A stretch of 64,000 bases of DNA, taken from Bacteroidaceae bacterium. GTDB lineage: Bacteria > Bacteroidota > Bacteroidia > Bacteroidales > Bacteroidaceae. Location of the stretch: contig JAFOCV010000038.1 of the NCBI GenBank assembly GCA_017381015.1, positions 1 through 64,000 of the forward strand, written 5' to 3'. Positions within the stretch are counted from its first letter, which is position 1; the number at the start of each line of letters is the position of its first letter. The position numbers and the translations under genes are program-made. Shown here in pieces: positions 28,001 to 36,581 of this stretch. The notes beneath the pieces were generated by a model. That model was given only the letters and a program-made list of their open reading frames with translations. It made no database searches and was not told the origin of the DNA.

Positions 28001-28853
28001 CTTCATGTAGGGCATGACCCAAGGTAGTGGTAACGGTTTGTTTTACAGAACCGCTATATAGTTGCTCGGTTTGTATGTCATTTCTATTATCACCCTCTGT
28101 GAGGAAGTAAGTAGCCTTAGTGGCATAAGCATTGAATACCCTATCGACACCTTCCCACCTCAAAAGACCATTTCCCCAAAAGAGAAGATTGCCTTTAGAG
28201 GTTAAAAATAGAGGAACTTCTTCTAGGTCATCGAAATCTTTGTCTGCATCCAATGCTTCAGGTTGTTGATGACCTCCATATCCATAAAGATGCACTTTGT
28301 TGGGGTCTGTGAAACCCAGTGAAGCCAGAAATTTTGGAGTTAGCTTGTAGATACCATCCTTCGTGATGTGTATTTTCTTCCACTTACCTGTGGAGAGAAC
28401 AGAGTTCTTAACGTATCTTTCGCAACTGTTACTTCTAGTTCTGGCAAGATTTTCCTTTGCCAAGGATTTAATCACCACCTTGGCACTCAATAACTTATAA
28501 AATTTATCCTTTTTCTTGATAATTGGGATAAAACTATAGTTGAGATGTCCTATTCCTTTGCTTACGCTTATGTAGCTATTAATACGGATTGAATCCGAAA
28601 TATTTCGTGCATAGCGTTTTGCAAGTGGTAATTCTTTCGCTTCCACTTGTTTCCATGAGGGATATTCTAAAACTATTTGATAATCATTTAGTTTGTAGTC
28701 AGATTCAAGTGGTACTACCTCGCTATATAAGGGACATAATGTATCTTTGGTCAATATATCCCAATCGAGATATGTCAACTTGTCTTGAGCAACAACGGGT
28801 AGTGCTATTACGCAAGATATTATTGTTACGAGTATCTGTAGTACCTTTTTCAT
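25053..28853 (-). CDS. porU: Type IX secretion sortase PorU
   Basis: The protein has 1266 residues with a signal peptide (cut near VVAQ). The N-terminal half is beta-rich; the middle holds a gingipain-like C25 domain with the catalytic pair visible as YTGHG near 770 and VAACD near 800. The C-terminus ends in a type A sorting-like tail (NNGIYICRVTASYGEGKKSHKEKKF). PorU cuts the sorting tail from T9SS substrates and links them to A-LPS. It is followed by porV and preceded by a FAH-family gene 13 bases away, probably one transcript. Confidence 0.95.
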   Translation of the reverse strand: MKKVLQILVTIISCVIALPVVAQDKLTYLDWDILTKDTLCPLYSEVVPLESDYKLNDYQIVLEYPSWKQVEAKELPLAKRYARNISDSIRINSYISVSKGIGHLNYSFIPIIKKKDKFYKLLSAKVVIKSLAKENLARTRSNSCERYVKNSVLSTGKWKKIHITKDGIYKLTPKFLASLGFTDPNKVHLYGYGGHQQPEALDADKDFDDLEEVPLFLTSKGNLLFWGNGLLRWEGVDRVFNAYATKATYFLTEGDNRNDIQTEQLYSGSVKQTVTTTLGHALHEVDDYAWFRGGRNLVESTLYSGAYSKTYTLSGVNSLGNEKLTVVFTGNDVATPLTIWTNGASVVTRTISAPGSYMYYSEGKFANLDVSNYNPGSETWKITLATQGAFSTSSRVQGRLDYIALNYTAPLEPQDGFVRFGGGYSGTSSNSSAGVVKTYAGATRFCSIGKGYTGELKIMRVGKKNTPTSLIPTENSSDGITFATADGTDIFVAFDPEYDFPEPTAGDAIENQNLHALSNVDMVIIIPTSNKLATQAQRLADAHKQYNNLNCIVVRADQIYNEFSSGTPDATAYRRFLKMLYDRGIEEGTAPRYLLLMGDCAWDNRMKSTAWRSFSANDYLLCYQSENSYSDTQSYCWEDYFGLMDDGEGTAPMQDVSDIAIGRFPVTSEEETKIMVDKTIAHIEKQNVAEWCNRIIVMGDDGDNNIHMKDANQVADRILESAPNVDVRKIMWDNYQRVNQGLYYSYPEIRNIVDNYIKDGAMVFNYTGHGATYLMSHERVITLDDMKSWTSDRLPLWFVAACDITPFDSQEDNLGEAAVLNPRGGGVAFIGTTRTVYSTQNFYLNRFFSSYLFDKDENGKPNSVGEALRLAKKSMVSNVSDGSQPQNKLQYALLGDPTLVFGNPSYSVVLDSINGAPLNGEQFLEGGSHATISGHIESTAGEIIEHFNGLVYYRLYDSKNSISTRGNTGNTPFSYTDWNQEINNGVDSVRNGCFSADIIIPKDISYSDENGRIVFYAINNERTTEANGYSEDFLVGGYSSEMETDTVGPKIFMYLNNQDFMDGDAVSAKPIFIAELFDESGIQYNGNGIGHDLQICIDSDPKKTYTLNNYFTQNAGDYKQGRVIYADMPELSVGAHWLTFRAWDMLNNTSTQTLRFVVGENIHPEILSLVLEEDIISGQTNFHVAYDMPRLECSFMLEIYSINGDVQWRQTVNTSNEKGIVTIPWNGCNGAGAKLNNGIYICRVTASYGEGKKSHKEKKFILRGNK

Positions 28854-28866
28854 CTAGCTTAGTTAA

Positions 28867-29565
28867 TCACTTTACATTAAATTCCAAGACCTTTTGGTCG
28901 TTTATCCAGCCCTCTAGGTGGTCATCAATATGTACTTGTCCAACTCCTACTGGTGTTCCTGTGAATATGAGGTCGCCTGTTTTCAGGGTAAAAAACTTGC
29001 TGAGGTAACTTACGATATGGTCCACAGAATGTATCATGTCCTTACTAAATCCAGTCTGAACCGTCATGCCATTGATATCAAGGTGAAACTTTAGTCCTTC
29101 TGTCAATATGTTAGACTCAGGGTGTTCTTCAAATCTATTGGCAGAACCTTCTATAGCTCCCGTTTTGTCACCATTTAAATCGATGAAATCTCCGATAACT
29201 GCACTCCCATCAAATCCCTTTGCTATATCCCAGGGTAAACCTTTTGCTCTAAGTTCTCTCTGCAAATCTCTTGCTGTAAAGTCTACACCTACTGTAACAG
29301 CATCATAGTATCTATATGCAAATCGTTCGCTTATACTTCTACCCATGCGACATATCCTTACCACTAATTCCGCTTCATACTCGCACTCGTTGGTATAATC
29401 TGGAATAAAGAATGGACGACCACGTGTCACCAACGCACTATCACATTTCGTAAACACGACAGGCTCATCGTAAATCTCTAACTGATTTGCCTCTCGTCCA
29501 GGTGCTATTTCTTTCATCTCGTCTGCATGGCAGCGATAATTCATTCCTATGCCGAATATCTTCAT
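28867..29565 (-). CDS. Fumarylacetoacetate hydrolase family protein
   Basis: The 232-residue protein is close to the compact FAH/UGL2 enzyme core. Metal-site residues appear as ECEYEAELVVRI near 66-77 and GVDFTARDLQRE near 100-111; GDLIFTGTPVGVG is the late family signature. Family members act as acylpyruvases, oxaloacetate decarboxylases or diketone hydrolases. The substrate cannot be told from sequence. It is the first gene after the promoter at 29648-29678 and is likely co-transcribed with porU and porV. Confidence 0.9.
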   Translation of the reverse strand: MKIFGIGMNYRCHADEMKEIAPGREANQLEIYDEPVVFTKCDSALVTRGRPFFIPDYTNECEYEAELVVRICRMGRSISERFAYRYYDAVTVGVDFTARDLQRELRAKGLPWDIAKGFDGSAVIGDFIDLNGDKTGAIEGSANRFEEHPESNILTEGLKFHLDINGMTVQTGFSKDMIHSVDHIVSYLSKFFTLKTGDLIFTGTPVGVGQVHIDDHLEGWINDQKVLEFNVK

Positions 29566-29647
29566 ATACTATGTCCTATATAAAATGAGGTGTATAATAT
29601 TAACGTGCAACTATGACTAAAAATTGTGTTCAGTGCCTTTTTCAAGG

Positions 29648-29678
29648 CAAAGTTACAGAAACTTATCCAATCCCACAA
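29648..29678 (-). promoter_or_regulatory. Promoter of the FAH-porU-porV transcript
   Basis: On the minus strand TTG (29678-29676) and TAACTTTG (29655-29648) are 20 bases apart. The leader is about 80 bases. The rest of 29566-29967 is very AT-rich; I see no gene and no long inverted repeat that would mark an invertible promoter. Confidence 0.65.
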
Positions 29679-29879
29679 TATTTTCCATTTCTAAAATATT
29701 TTTCTACTTATGCTCTTGTGATTAAACACATTTACAATATGTATATAATGTGCGATTTTACCGTATTGTCGTATAATATTTCTTTTAAATGAATCACGAT
29801 GAAATCTAAGAAAAAGTAATTCTTTTTGGTTTTCGTTCCGTTTTTACCAAAATACTAGATGTATATTATATAATTGGAA

Positions 29880-29887
29880 TATCTTTG
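29880..29887 (+). promoter_or_regulatory. -7 box for the DUF4493 cluster
   Basis: TATCTTTG fits TAnnTTTG, 80 bases before the first lipoprotein gene. The -33 region is AT-rich without TTTG, which may mean an activator is needed. Confidence 0.5.
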
Positions 29888-29967
29888 CATCGTGAAAAAG
29901 TGTGATATTCGCCTTGAATCGAAGAATAGTAATAAAGTATAGAATAAAAAACTTAAGCAAATAAAGT

Positions 29968-30789
29968 ATGAAAAAGAAGCAAAAGCAAATATTGCATGGT
30001 TTGGTTGTACTTATGGGTATGACTTTTATATCATGCAGTCAGAGTACAGAATTAACTCCAGATGATTCAAGAGCTCAGGGACGATTAACACTAATTCTTG
30101 AATCTAATACTGATTTCCTTGGCACTACACGTGCTGTAAATGAGAACCAGTACAAGAATATAGATAATTATGATGTTGTTGTTCTTGATAAAAATAATAT
30201 AGAGAAATTAAATTGTAAAGCATCTGAGATTACTAACAAGATGCCTATTACTTTGCCAATTGGTTCTTATACAGTAAAGGCTTTCTATGGCACAGAAAAA
30301 CCATATTCAAGAAATGAGTTTTATGTATACGACGAAGAGCAAGGTACCATTCAGGCAGAGGGTAATCACACAGTGTCTTTGACATGTGAACCAACATGTG
30401 GTAAGGTTTCTGTAGCGTTCGAAGAAGGTATGTCTACTTACTTCTCGGAATACAAAGTTTTGTTCAAGGGTACTGAAGCAATGGGTTCAGATGTTGTCAA
30501 GTGGGAAAAGAATGACACTGACCCTTGGTACATCAAACTTAATGAAGGAGGCGAAACAGTACAATTTGAAATTCATGTTACAACAAAGGATGGATTTGTT
30601 AATCCTAATCAAGAGAAGGATGCTGTCAAGGCTGGTTCGTTTAAGTTAAATCGCAATAAAGCATACAAGATGAATGTTAATTTCACTCACACTCCAACAG
30701 GAGAAGGTGCTGTTGACTTGGAGATAACAATCGACGAATCTACAAATGATAAAGAAGTCGAAATTGAAGTGCCAACAGATTGGTTATAA
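29968..30789 (+). CDS. DUF4493-family lipoprotein (cluster gene 1)
   Basis: The 273-residue lipoprotein has its lipobox at FISC (Cys23). A beta-strand segment (GRLTLILES) precedes an Arg55-Ala56 step in GTTRA. The DUF4493 core follows: PITLPIGSYTVKAFYG, then VSLTCEPTCGKVSVAFE, and a C-terminal strand rich in Asp/Glu. Families of this kind are Bacteroidales surface lipoproteins of unknown role. The Cys-to-Arg spacing of 32 resembles type V pilin precursors, in which an arginine-specific protease removes the lipidated strand; that parallel is inference. First gene of the cluster. Confidence 0.8.
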   Translation: MKKKQKQILHGLVVLMGMTFISCSQSTELTPDDSRAQGRLTLILESNTDFLGTTRAVNENQYKNIDNYDVVVLDKNNIEKLNCKASEITNKMPITLPIGSYTVKAFYGTEKPYSRNEFYVYDEEQGTIQAEGNHTVSLTCEPTCGKVSVAFEEGMSTYFSEYKVLFKGTEAMGSDVVKWEKNDTDPWYIKLNEGGETVQFEIHVTTKDGFVNPNQEKDAVKAGSFKLNRNKAYKMNVNFTHTPTGEGAVDLEITIDESTNDKEVEIEVPTDWL

Positions 30790-30817
30790 TACACTAACTT
30801 AAACTTGAATACACAAT

Positions 30818-32089
30818 ATGAAAATATCTAAATTGTTGATGATGGGCACTGTAGCAGCTTTGAGCCTTTCATCCTGTATGAACGAAGACTTCCCTTCTGC
30901 AAATTCTCGCAAGGGTAGCATGTCTTTGTCAGTAGACTATTTAAAACCCACAATTACTCGTGCTGGTGTAGAAACTTCTGATTTCTATGTTGCTATCTAT
31001 GAGGCAGAAGATAATGATTGGTATTGCACTTACGAGAAAGCATCTCTTATTCCTAATAAGATAACAATGCCCATTGGTGCGTATTATGTTAAGGCACATA
31101 CTCCAGGAACTCTTCAAAAGATAATGGAATCTCCCTATTACGCGGGTGTAGATGAATTTGAAATCCTAGAGAACGTTATAACTAAGTCTACCGTTGTGTG
31201 CCGCATGGCAAATGGTAGTTTTACGGTTAAGTTCAGTAGTGATTTTACTCAGGCATTCTCTGATTGGACTATATCTCTTACCGATGGTTCAGAATCAGCA
31301 ATTATATATACTTCACAGGATGGAACTAATGTTCCTACTATGTATATGCAGTTTGCCGAAGCCGTTAGCGCTCTTACTGTAAACTTTATTGGAACTACTG
31401 TAGATGGCAATCGTATCTCTACTACCAATAAGCTTACTAAAAAACAAGCTTCAGAGCAGTATGATAGCGACACAGAGTATTTCTCTGGTGGTGATGCTAT
31501 TGTGTTGAATCTGCGCCCAGTAGAGAGCACAGACGGTAATATTTCTAGCATAACAATCAATGCTAACATCTCATTTGAAGAAAGTGAAGAGAGCTTTGAT
31601 ATGGAGGTAGAGGATGTTATTCCTGATACTCCAGAGGAAGAGCAACCAGAGCAACCCGGTGATGGAGGTGAAGCTAGCAATGCAATTACTTTGCAACTTC
31701 CTCAAAATATGACTGTGACTAAAGATACCGACCCTTCTTTAGGTGATACTCATATCAAGGCTGACAATGGTATTAAGAGCATTATCGTAAAGATAACATC
31801 AACAAGTGAAGACATGAGTGGAGCATTGGCTGATATTGCTGGTGAGTATGAAGGTATAGACTTTGATAATGGAACAGAAGTGGTTGGTAACCAAGGTCTA
31901 GTAGATTTGTTTACTACGTTAGGTCAGTCTCTAAACGTTCCTGCAGAAGGAGACAAGGAATATGTATTCCCCATAGGCAATTTCTTCTCATTGTTGACAG
32001 TTTTGTCAGGTGACCATACTTTTATAATGACTGTCACAGATATGAATGGTAATACTAAGGACGGTCAGTTGACTTTAACCATTGAGTAA
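30818..32089 (+). CDS. DUF4493 lipoprotein with extra C-terminal domain (gene 2)
   Basis: The 423-residue protein has its lipobox at SLSSC (Cys20) and an Arg48-Ala49 step in TITRA. The DUF4493 core shows ITMPIGAYYVKA, PYYAGVDEFEI and CRMANGSFTVKF. An acidic linker (PDTPEEEQPEQPGDG) near 265 leads to a 135-residue domain containing ADNGIKSIIVKITS and TFIMTVTDMNGN. I recall that domain from larger Bacteroidales surface proteins but cannot name it. It follows gene 1 by 28 bases. Confidence 0.8.
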   Translation: MKISKLLMMGTVAALSLSSCMNEDFPSANSRKGSMSLSVDYLKPTITRAGVETSDFYVAIYEAEDNDWYCTYEKASLIPNKITMPIGAYYVKAHTPGTLQKIMESPYYAGVDEFEILENVITKSTVVCRMANGSFTVKFSSDFTQAFSDWTISLTDGSESAIIYTSQDGTNVPTMYMQFAEAVSALTVNFIGTTVDGNRISTTNKLTKKQASEQYDSDTEYFSGGDAIVLNLRPVESTDGNISSITINANISFEESEESFDMEVEDVIPDTPEEEQPEQPGDGGEASNAITLQLPQNMTVTKDTDPSLGDTHIKADNGIKSIIVKITSTSEDMSGALADIAGEYEGIDFDNGTEVVGNQGLVDLFTTLGQSLNVPAEGDKEYVFPIGNFFSLLTVLSGDHTFIMTVTDMNGNTKDGQLTLTIE

Positions 32090-32098
32090 TTTTAATAT

Positions 32099-33904
32099 AT
32101 GAAAAAGATACAATATATATTATCAACGTTGTTTGTTGCGTTAGCAGTATCGTCATGTAGCCAGAACGTAGAGATTGGAGCAGATGAGGGATTTTTGTCG
32201 TTAGACGTTACATCTTTAGCGTCAACCAACAATCCTGGCACTCGTGCTGCAGCTCCTGATGATTATGCACCTAAAGCCTTGGCAGTAGAGATTATAGACG
32301 AAAAAGGTAAGGTAGTCAAGAGTACCGACAATTATACCATGAGCGAAGAGTTCAAGGGTAAGATAGTACTTCCTTCAGGACAGTATACTATTGTTGCACA
32401 TTCTGCTAAGTGGGATGGCAATGGTTCTGGTTTTGATGTACCATATTATTATGGAACCACAACCGTTCTTGTTGAGGCAAAGTCATACAAGAAAGCAAAA
32501 ATTGTTTGTACTCAAGCAAATGTTAAGCTAACAGTAAATTATGACAAGTCCTTTACAGAAGCATTTACATCTGCTGTCACTACTATTAAACCAGTCTTGG
32601 GTGATTTCGCTTCATTGGATTTCGTTATGGGCAAGACAACCAAGTCAGGTTATATTCCCGCAGAATCATTCCAAACAATACTAAACGTTACCAATGAGAA
32701 TGGTATCAAGCACACAATGGAGTGTGACCCTATCGTAGATGTTCAGCCTCGTGATCATTTTGTTTTTAACTTAAGTGTAGCAAAATCAGGCCAATTGGGT
32801 GATGGCACAGGTCCAGCTATCAAGATTGAGGTGGATGAAAGTACCAATACCTATACCTATACATTTGAGGTTCCTAAAAAGAGTGCACTTACTCTAGTTA
32901 CTCGTGCTGCTAATGCATGGAGCACCTTTGCTTACCTAAATGCTTCTGTGACTGCCAAAACATCAGAGTTTGATAAGGCAGGCCTGGTAATGCAATGGAG
33001 AAAGACTGGAGTAGAGGAATGGTCTACAATAGAGAATGATGCTCTTACTATTGACAATGAAGATAATGTCTCTGCTGTATTAAAGGGCTTGCAGCCTAAT
33101 ACATCTTATGAGTATCGTCTTTCTTACGTTAAGGGTGATGATGAAGTCGTATCTGACCAAGTTAGTTTTAAAACAGAGGGTCAAGAAACATTATACAATG
33201 GTGGTTTTGAACACTGGCATCAGAAAGGTGCTCCTTGGTATGCATGTGAGTCAGGAAAGACATATTGGGATTCATCTAACCCAGGTTCTACATCATTGGG
33301 CGAATCTTATAATGTAACAACACCAACAGAGAATCCTAAACGTAGCGGCTCTAAAGCTGCAAGACTAGAGTCAAAATATATTGTAATCAAATTTGCTGCA
33401 GCAAGCTTATACACAGGTAACTTCAAGGAATTGGTTGGTACCAAGGGTGCAAAGTTGGATTGGGGCGTACCTTTCACCTCTCGTCCTACAGCCCTCAAGG
33501 GATGGATGCAATATGCTCCAAAGGCAATTGACCGTGCAGGTAAGGGATTGCCTGCGGGTGCACCTGCGAAGGGCGATATGGACCAGTGCGGTATGTTTAT
33601 TGCACTTCTGTCAGAGGCTATTTCTATTGATAATACAGATTTGTCTACTATACCTGATTTTGAGACAGATTCACGTGTCATCGCTTATGGTTCATTACCT
33701 CAGAGTCAGAATGTTAATACAGGTGGTCAGTGGAAAGAGGTGAATATACCTTTGGTTTATCATAACTTAACCAAAAAGCCCACCCATCTTCTGGTTGTAT
33801 TCTCGTCTAGTAAGTACGGTGATTACTTCCATGGAGGTACTGGTAGCACACTTTACCTAGACGACTTCTCTCTGGAGTATGGTGATACTCCTGCGGTAAA
33901 GTAA
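32099..33904 (+). CDS. DUF4493-FN3-PCMD lipoprotein (gene 3)
   Basis: The 601-residue lipoprotein (Cys20, Arg49-Ala50 in GTRA) has three parts. DUF4493 covers about 30-260 (PYYYGTTTVLV, VCTQANVKLTVNY). A fibronectin-III-like domain covers about 265-360 (VLKGLQPNTSYEYRLSYV). A C-terminal PCMD (putative carbohydrate metabolism domain) runs from about 365 with NGGFEHWHQ, KTYWDSSNPG, ARLESKYIVIKFAA and SSSKYGDYFHGGTGSTLYLDDF. PCMD is thought to bind or process glycans. Its FN3-PCMD part is closely similar to that of gene 5, while the N-termini differ. Confidence 0.85.
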   Translation: MKKIQYILSTLFVALAVSSCSQNVEIGADEGFLSLDVTSLASTNNPGTRAAAPDDYAPKALAVEIIDEKGKVVKSTDNYTMSEEFKGKIVLPSGQYTIVAHSAKWDGNGSGFDVPYYYGTTTVLVEAKSYKKAKIVCTQANVKLTVNYDKSFTEAFTSAVTTIKPVLGDFASLDFVMGKTTKSGYIPAESFQTILNVTNENGIKHTMECDPIVDVQPRDHFVFNLSVAKSGQLGDGTGPAIKIEVDESTNTYTYTFEVPKKSALTLVTRAANAWSTFAYLNASVTAKTSEFDKAGLVMQWRKTGVEEWSTIENDALTIDNEDNVSAVLKGLQPNTSYEYRLSYVKGDDEVVSDQVSFKTEGQETLYNGGFEHWHQKGAPWYACESGKTYWDSSNPGSTSLGESYNVTTPTENPKRSGSKAARLESKYIVIKFAAASLYTGNFKELVGTKGAKLDWGVPFTSRPTALKGWMQYAPKAIDRAGKGLPAGAPAKGDMDQCGMFIALLSEAISIDNTDLSTIPDFETDSRVIAYGSLPQSQNVNTGGQWKEVNIPLVYHNLTKKPTHLLVVFSSSKYGDYFHGGTGSTLYLDDFSLEYGDTPAVK

Positions 33905-33919
33905 TAGAAATAAGAACAA

Positions 33920-33958
33920 CTGCATCAGCTAGTGGTGTTGAGCCACTTGCTGATACAG
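33920..33958 (+). promoter_or_regulatory. Strong hairpin inside the cluster, before the barrel gene
   Basis: CTG, ATCAGC and AGTGG pair with CCACT, GCTGAT and CAG around a 7-base loop. The stem is long with a few mismatches. No T-run follows (AGTAAGAAAAAG), so it is unlikely to be a simple terminator. It could set mRNA processing, stability or partial read-through between gene 3 and gene 4. Confidence 0.55.
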
Positions 33959-33992
33959 TAAGAAAAAGTTCTACTAAGAAAAAGGACTTCAA

Positions 33993-34862
33993 ATGAATAT
34001 ATATATAAATAGGTGTTTTATAGCTTTGTCGTTGCTCTTCTGTTCAGTAGCAATGATGGCTCAAAAGGTAGTCTACAAGATAGAGTTACCTAAGAGTATC
34101 ATTGATTCCGTAACAATGAATGAAGGAAGCAAGGTTTACATGGTAATAGAGGATAGTACTCCAGTTGTTCCAAAGCCAATAGACACTCGTCGTGGTATGA
34201 TTGGACGTGAAAGTACCAAGAATATCTTTGTGCCCAAAGGTCAATGGATGGTTGGTGGTCAAGTAGCATGGAACCAATGGAACAATGACAATCTGAATTA
34301 TCTAGCAATTAAGGACATTAACTTTGAAGGCTACACTTTTTCTGCAGGTCCATATTTCGGTTATTTCTTTGCCAATAACTTTGCAGTAGGTGGCAGATTC
34401 TCTTATCATCGTTATTATGTTAACTTGGGTGAGTTGGACCTCAATCTAGGCGACGACCTCAATATTGGTCTAAAGGATTTGTATTACTTGCAGCACAATT
34501 ACGAGAGTTCTGTCTTCGTTCGCTCATATTTGCCTATTGGTAACAGTAAGATATTCGGTTTGTTTGGTGAGTTTCAGCTCAACTATACATTCTCTGAAGG
34601 TAAGAATAGTACTGGTAGTGGCGAAACACTTACCGCCGTATACGAAAGAGTAAATAACTTGGAATTAGGTGTTGCTGGTGGTATGGCAGTTTTCTTGGCC
34701 AACAATGTTGCAGCAGAGGTTATGGTCAATGTTGGTGGTTACCGTGTAAGATGGGGTAATCAGAATACCAACAACATAGAACAAGGTTCAATAACCAGTT
34801 CTGGTGCAAACTTTAGAATCAACCTATTCAGTATCAAATTTGGTATGACCTATTATCTATGA
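33993..34862 (+). CDS. Outer-membrane beta-barrel protein (gene 4)
   Basis: The 289-residue protein has a signal peptide (cut near MMAQ, residue 23), a 60-residue periplasmic lead with DTRRGMIGRES, and then about eight amphipathic strands such as WMVGGQVAWNQW, YTFSAGPYFGYFF, FAVGGRFSYHRY and a terminal IKFGMTYYL. This is an OmpA/OprF-like small barrel. It is the only integral outer-membrane protein of the cluster and may anchor or export the lipoproteins' assembly. It overlaps gene 5 by four bases (ATGA). Confidence 0.8.
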   Translation: MNIYINRCFIALSLLFCSVAMMAQKVVYKIELPKSIIDSVTMNEGSKVYMVIEDSTPVVPKPIDTRRGMIGRESTKNIFVPKGQWMVGGQVAWNQWNNDNLNYLAIKDINFEGYTFSAGPYFGYFFANNFAVGGRFSYHRYYVNLGELDLNLGDDLNIGLKDLYYLQHNYESSVFVRSYLPIGNSKIFGLFGEFQLNYTFSEGKNSTGSGETLTAVYERVNNLELGVAGGMAVFLANNVAAEVMVNVGGYRVRWGNQNTNNIEQGSITSSGANFRINLFSIKFGMTYYL

Positions 34863-36577
34863 AACTATTCAAGAACATAGTATATATATTATTCACATGC
34901 GTCTTCGTTGCATGTGATATTAAGGATGATATACCTTATCCCATTGTACATGGCCAGATTACTGAATTCCAGGTAGAAGGCCAGTGCGGTGCCGATGGTA
35001 GTGATAATATTACCACTACTATTGACAAGGAAAAGCGTACCATTACGCTTTATGTGTCAGACACGGTTAATCTGTCTAAGTTGCGTGTAACTAAGATAGC
35101 TCTTTCTGGAATAACATACAATCCTGATGTAAACTATACCGATGTACCTGCTATATATCCAGATTCTGCATCATGCCTACATTATAAGAGATTCCCAAAG
35201 CATGCTTTCTCTTCAACAGAGGATGCAGATGACACACGCGTCAATTTCTCTCATCCTGTAAGATTTATCGTTCGCACCTATCAGGATTATCATTGGACAG
35301 TTGAGGTCAAGCAGATTGTCGTACGTGAGATAGAGGTGGAGAATCAGGTTGGTAAGGCAGTGATTGACCCACATACCTGCAATGCTATTGTGTATGTTAG
35401 TCAGACACAGAGTCTGAAAAAGCTCAAGGTTCTTAAGTTTTCCCTTGGAGGACAGCATGGTATCGTTTCTCCAGACCCTACCAAGGAGCAATATTCTGAT
35501 TTCTACAATGTTCGCCAATTTGTTGTACGTACAGGTTGGGGACAGAAGGATATGTGGAATGTAGCAGTTTATCAGACCGAGCAGGCTATAGAAACTACAG
35601 CCAAAGCATTTGCACGAAATCATAGTATCACTATATCAGGTGACAAGGCTAATGGCTCTGTACCCCAGATAGAGTATAAGGAAGCTTCCAGCAGTGTATG
35701 GCATACCGTTAGTTCATCTAACGTTACCCTAACGACCACAACATATACTTCTACCATCAATGGTTTGAAGCCAGCAACAAAGTACAATTATCGCGTAACA
35801 GCTGGCGAGTCAGCCACTGCAGAGCAGGAAATATCTACCGTGGCTATTCAGGAATTGCCCAACGCAAGTTTCGATGATTGGTCTACTGATGCCTCCAATC
35901 CTAAATTGTTCTGCCCCTGGGCACAAGGTGGTACCTCTTTTTGGGATACCGGTAACCGAGGAGCAACTTCAGTAGGTAATAGTAACTCTGTACCTACAAG
36001 CGAGACAAGTACTGGTAGTGGCAAGGCAGCTTTCCTCGAATCCAAATTCATTGTCATTAAGTTTGCCGCGGGTAATATCTTTACCGGAACTTACCTTAAG
36101 ACAGATGGCACTAATGGTATTCTTGGCTTCGGTCGTCCATTCGTTTCCTTCCCCAAGCAATTGTCATTTGACTATAAGTACACTTCAAAGACTATTGATA
36201 GAGTAGGTGATACTGCCTATAATTACCTCAAGGGTCGTGCTGATAGTTGCAGTGTCTACATTGCATTGTGGCATGTTCCAGAGGACGAACTACAGGAATA
36301 TCAGGGAGAGAAATACCCCTTGATTATCCGTACTAAGCCAGGTGTAGAGCAGAGCCTCTTTTCTCCCAACGACCCACGTGTCATAGCCTATGGTCAGTTT
36401 GCAAGTGGAAAGACAGTGACAGATTGGCAATCCAAGACGATAGACATAGAATACTACAACAAGGAAAAGACTCCCACACACATCCTCATCGTAGCTTCTT
36501 CCAGCAAATATGGCGATTTCTTCACTGGTGGAGTTGGAAGCACTCTTGTTATAGACAATATGAAACTTATCTACTAA
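34859..36577 (+). CDS. FN3-PCMD lipoprotein without DUF4493 (gene 5)
   Basis: The 572-residue lipoprotein (lipobox VFVAC, Cys19) lacks the Arg-Ala step of its neighbours. The N-terminal 245 residues form two beta domains, one beginning PYPIVHGQITEFQVEG. A fibronectin-III-like domain follows (STINGLKPATKYNYRV), then a PCMD from about 335: PNASFDDW, GTSFWDTGN, AAFLESKFIVIKFAAG and SSSKYGDFFTGGVGSTLVIDNM. The FN3-PCMD half matches gene 3. It may be a glycan-binding tip or base component; this is inference. Confidence 0.85.
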   Translation: MKLFKNIVYILFTCVFVACDIKDDIPYPIVHGQITEFQVEGQCGADGSDNITTTIDKEKRTITLYVSDTVNLSKLRVTKIALSGITYNPDVNYTDVPAIYPDSASCLHYKRFPKHAFSSTEDADDTRVNFSHPVRFIVRTYQDYHWTVEVKQIVVREIEVENQVGKAVIDPHTCNAIVYVSQTQSLKKLKVLKFSLGGQHGIVSPDPTKEQYSDFYNVRQFVVRTGWGQKDMWNVAVYQTEQAIETTAKAFARNHSITISGDKANGSVPQIEYKEASSSVWHTVSSSNVTLTTTTYTSTINGLKPATKYNYRVTAGESATAEQEISTVAIQELPNASFDDWSTDASNPKLFCPWAQGGTSFWDTGNRGATSVGNSNSVPTSETSTGSGKAAFLESKFIVIKFAAGNIFTGTYLKTDGTNGILGFGRPFVSFPKQLSFDYKYTSKTIDRVGDTAYNYLKGRADSCSVYIALWHVPEDELQEYQGEKYPLIIRTKPGVEQSLFSPNDPRVIAYGQFASGKTVTDWQSKTIDIEYYNKEKTPTHILIVASSSKYGDFFTGGVGSTLVIDNMKLIY

Positions 36578-36581
36578 GGAA

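Noticed and set aside
29566..29967. Invertible (phase-variable) promoter for the DUF4493 cluster
   Set aside because: I looked for inverted repeats flanking the -7 box and saw none of useful length; no adjacent invertase gene.
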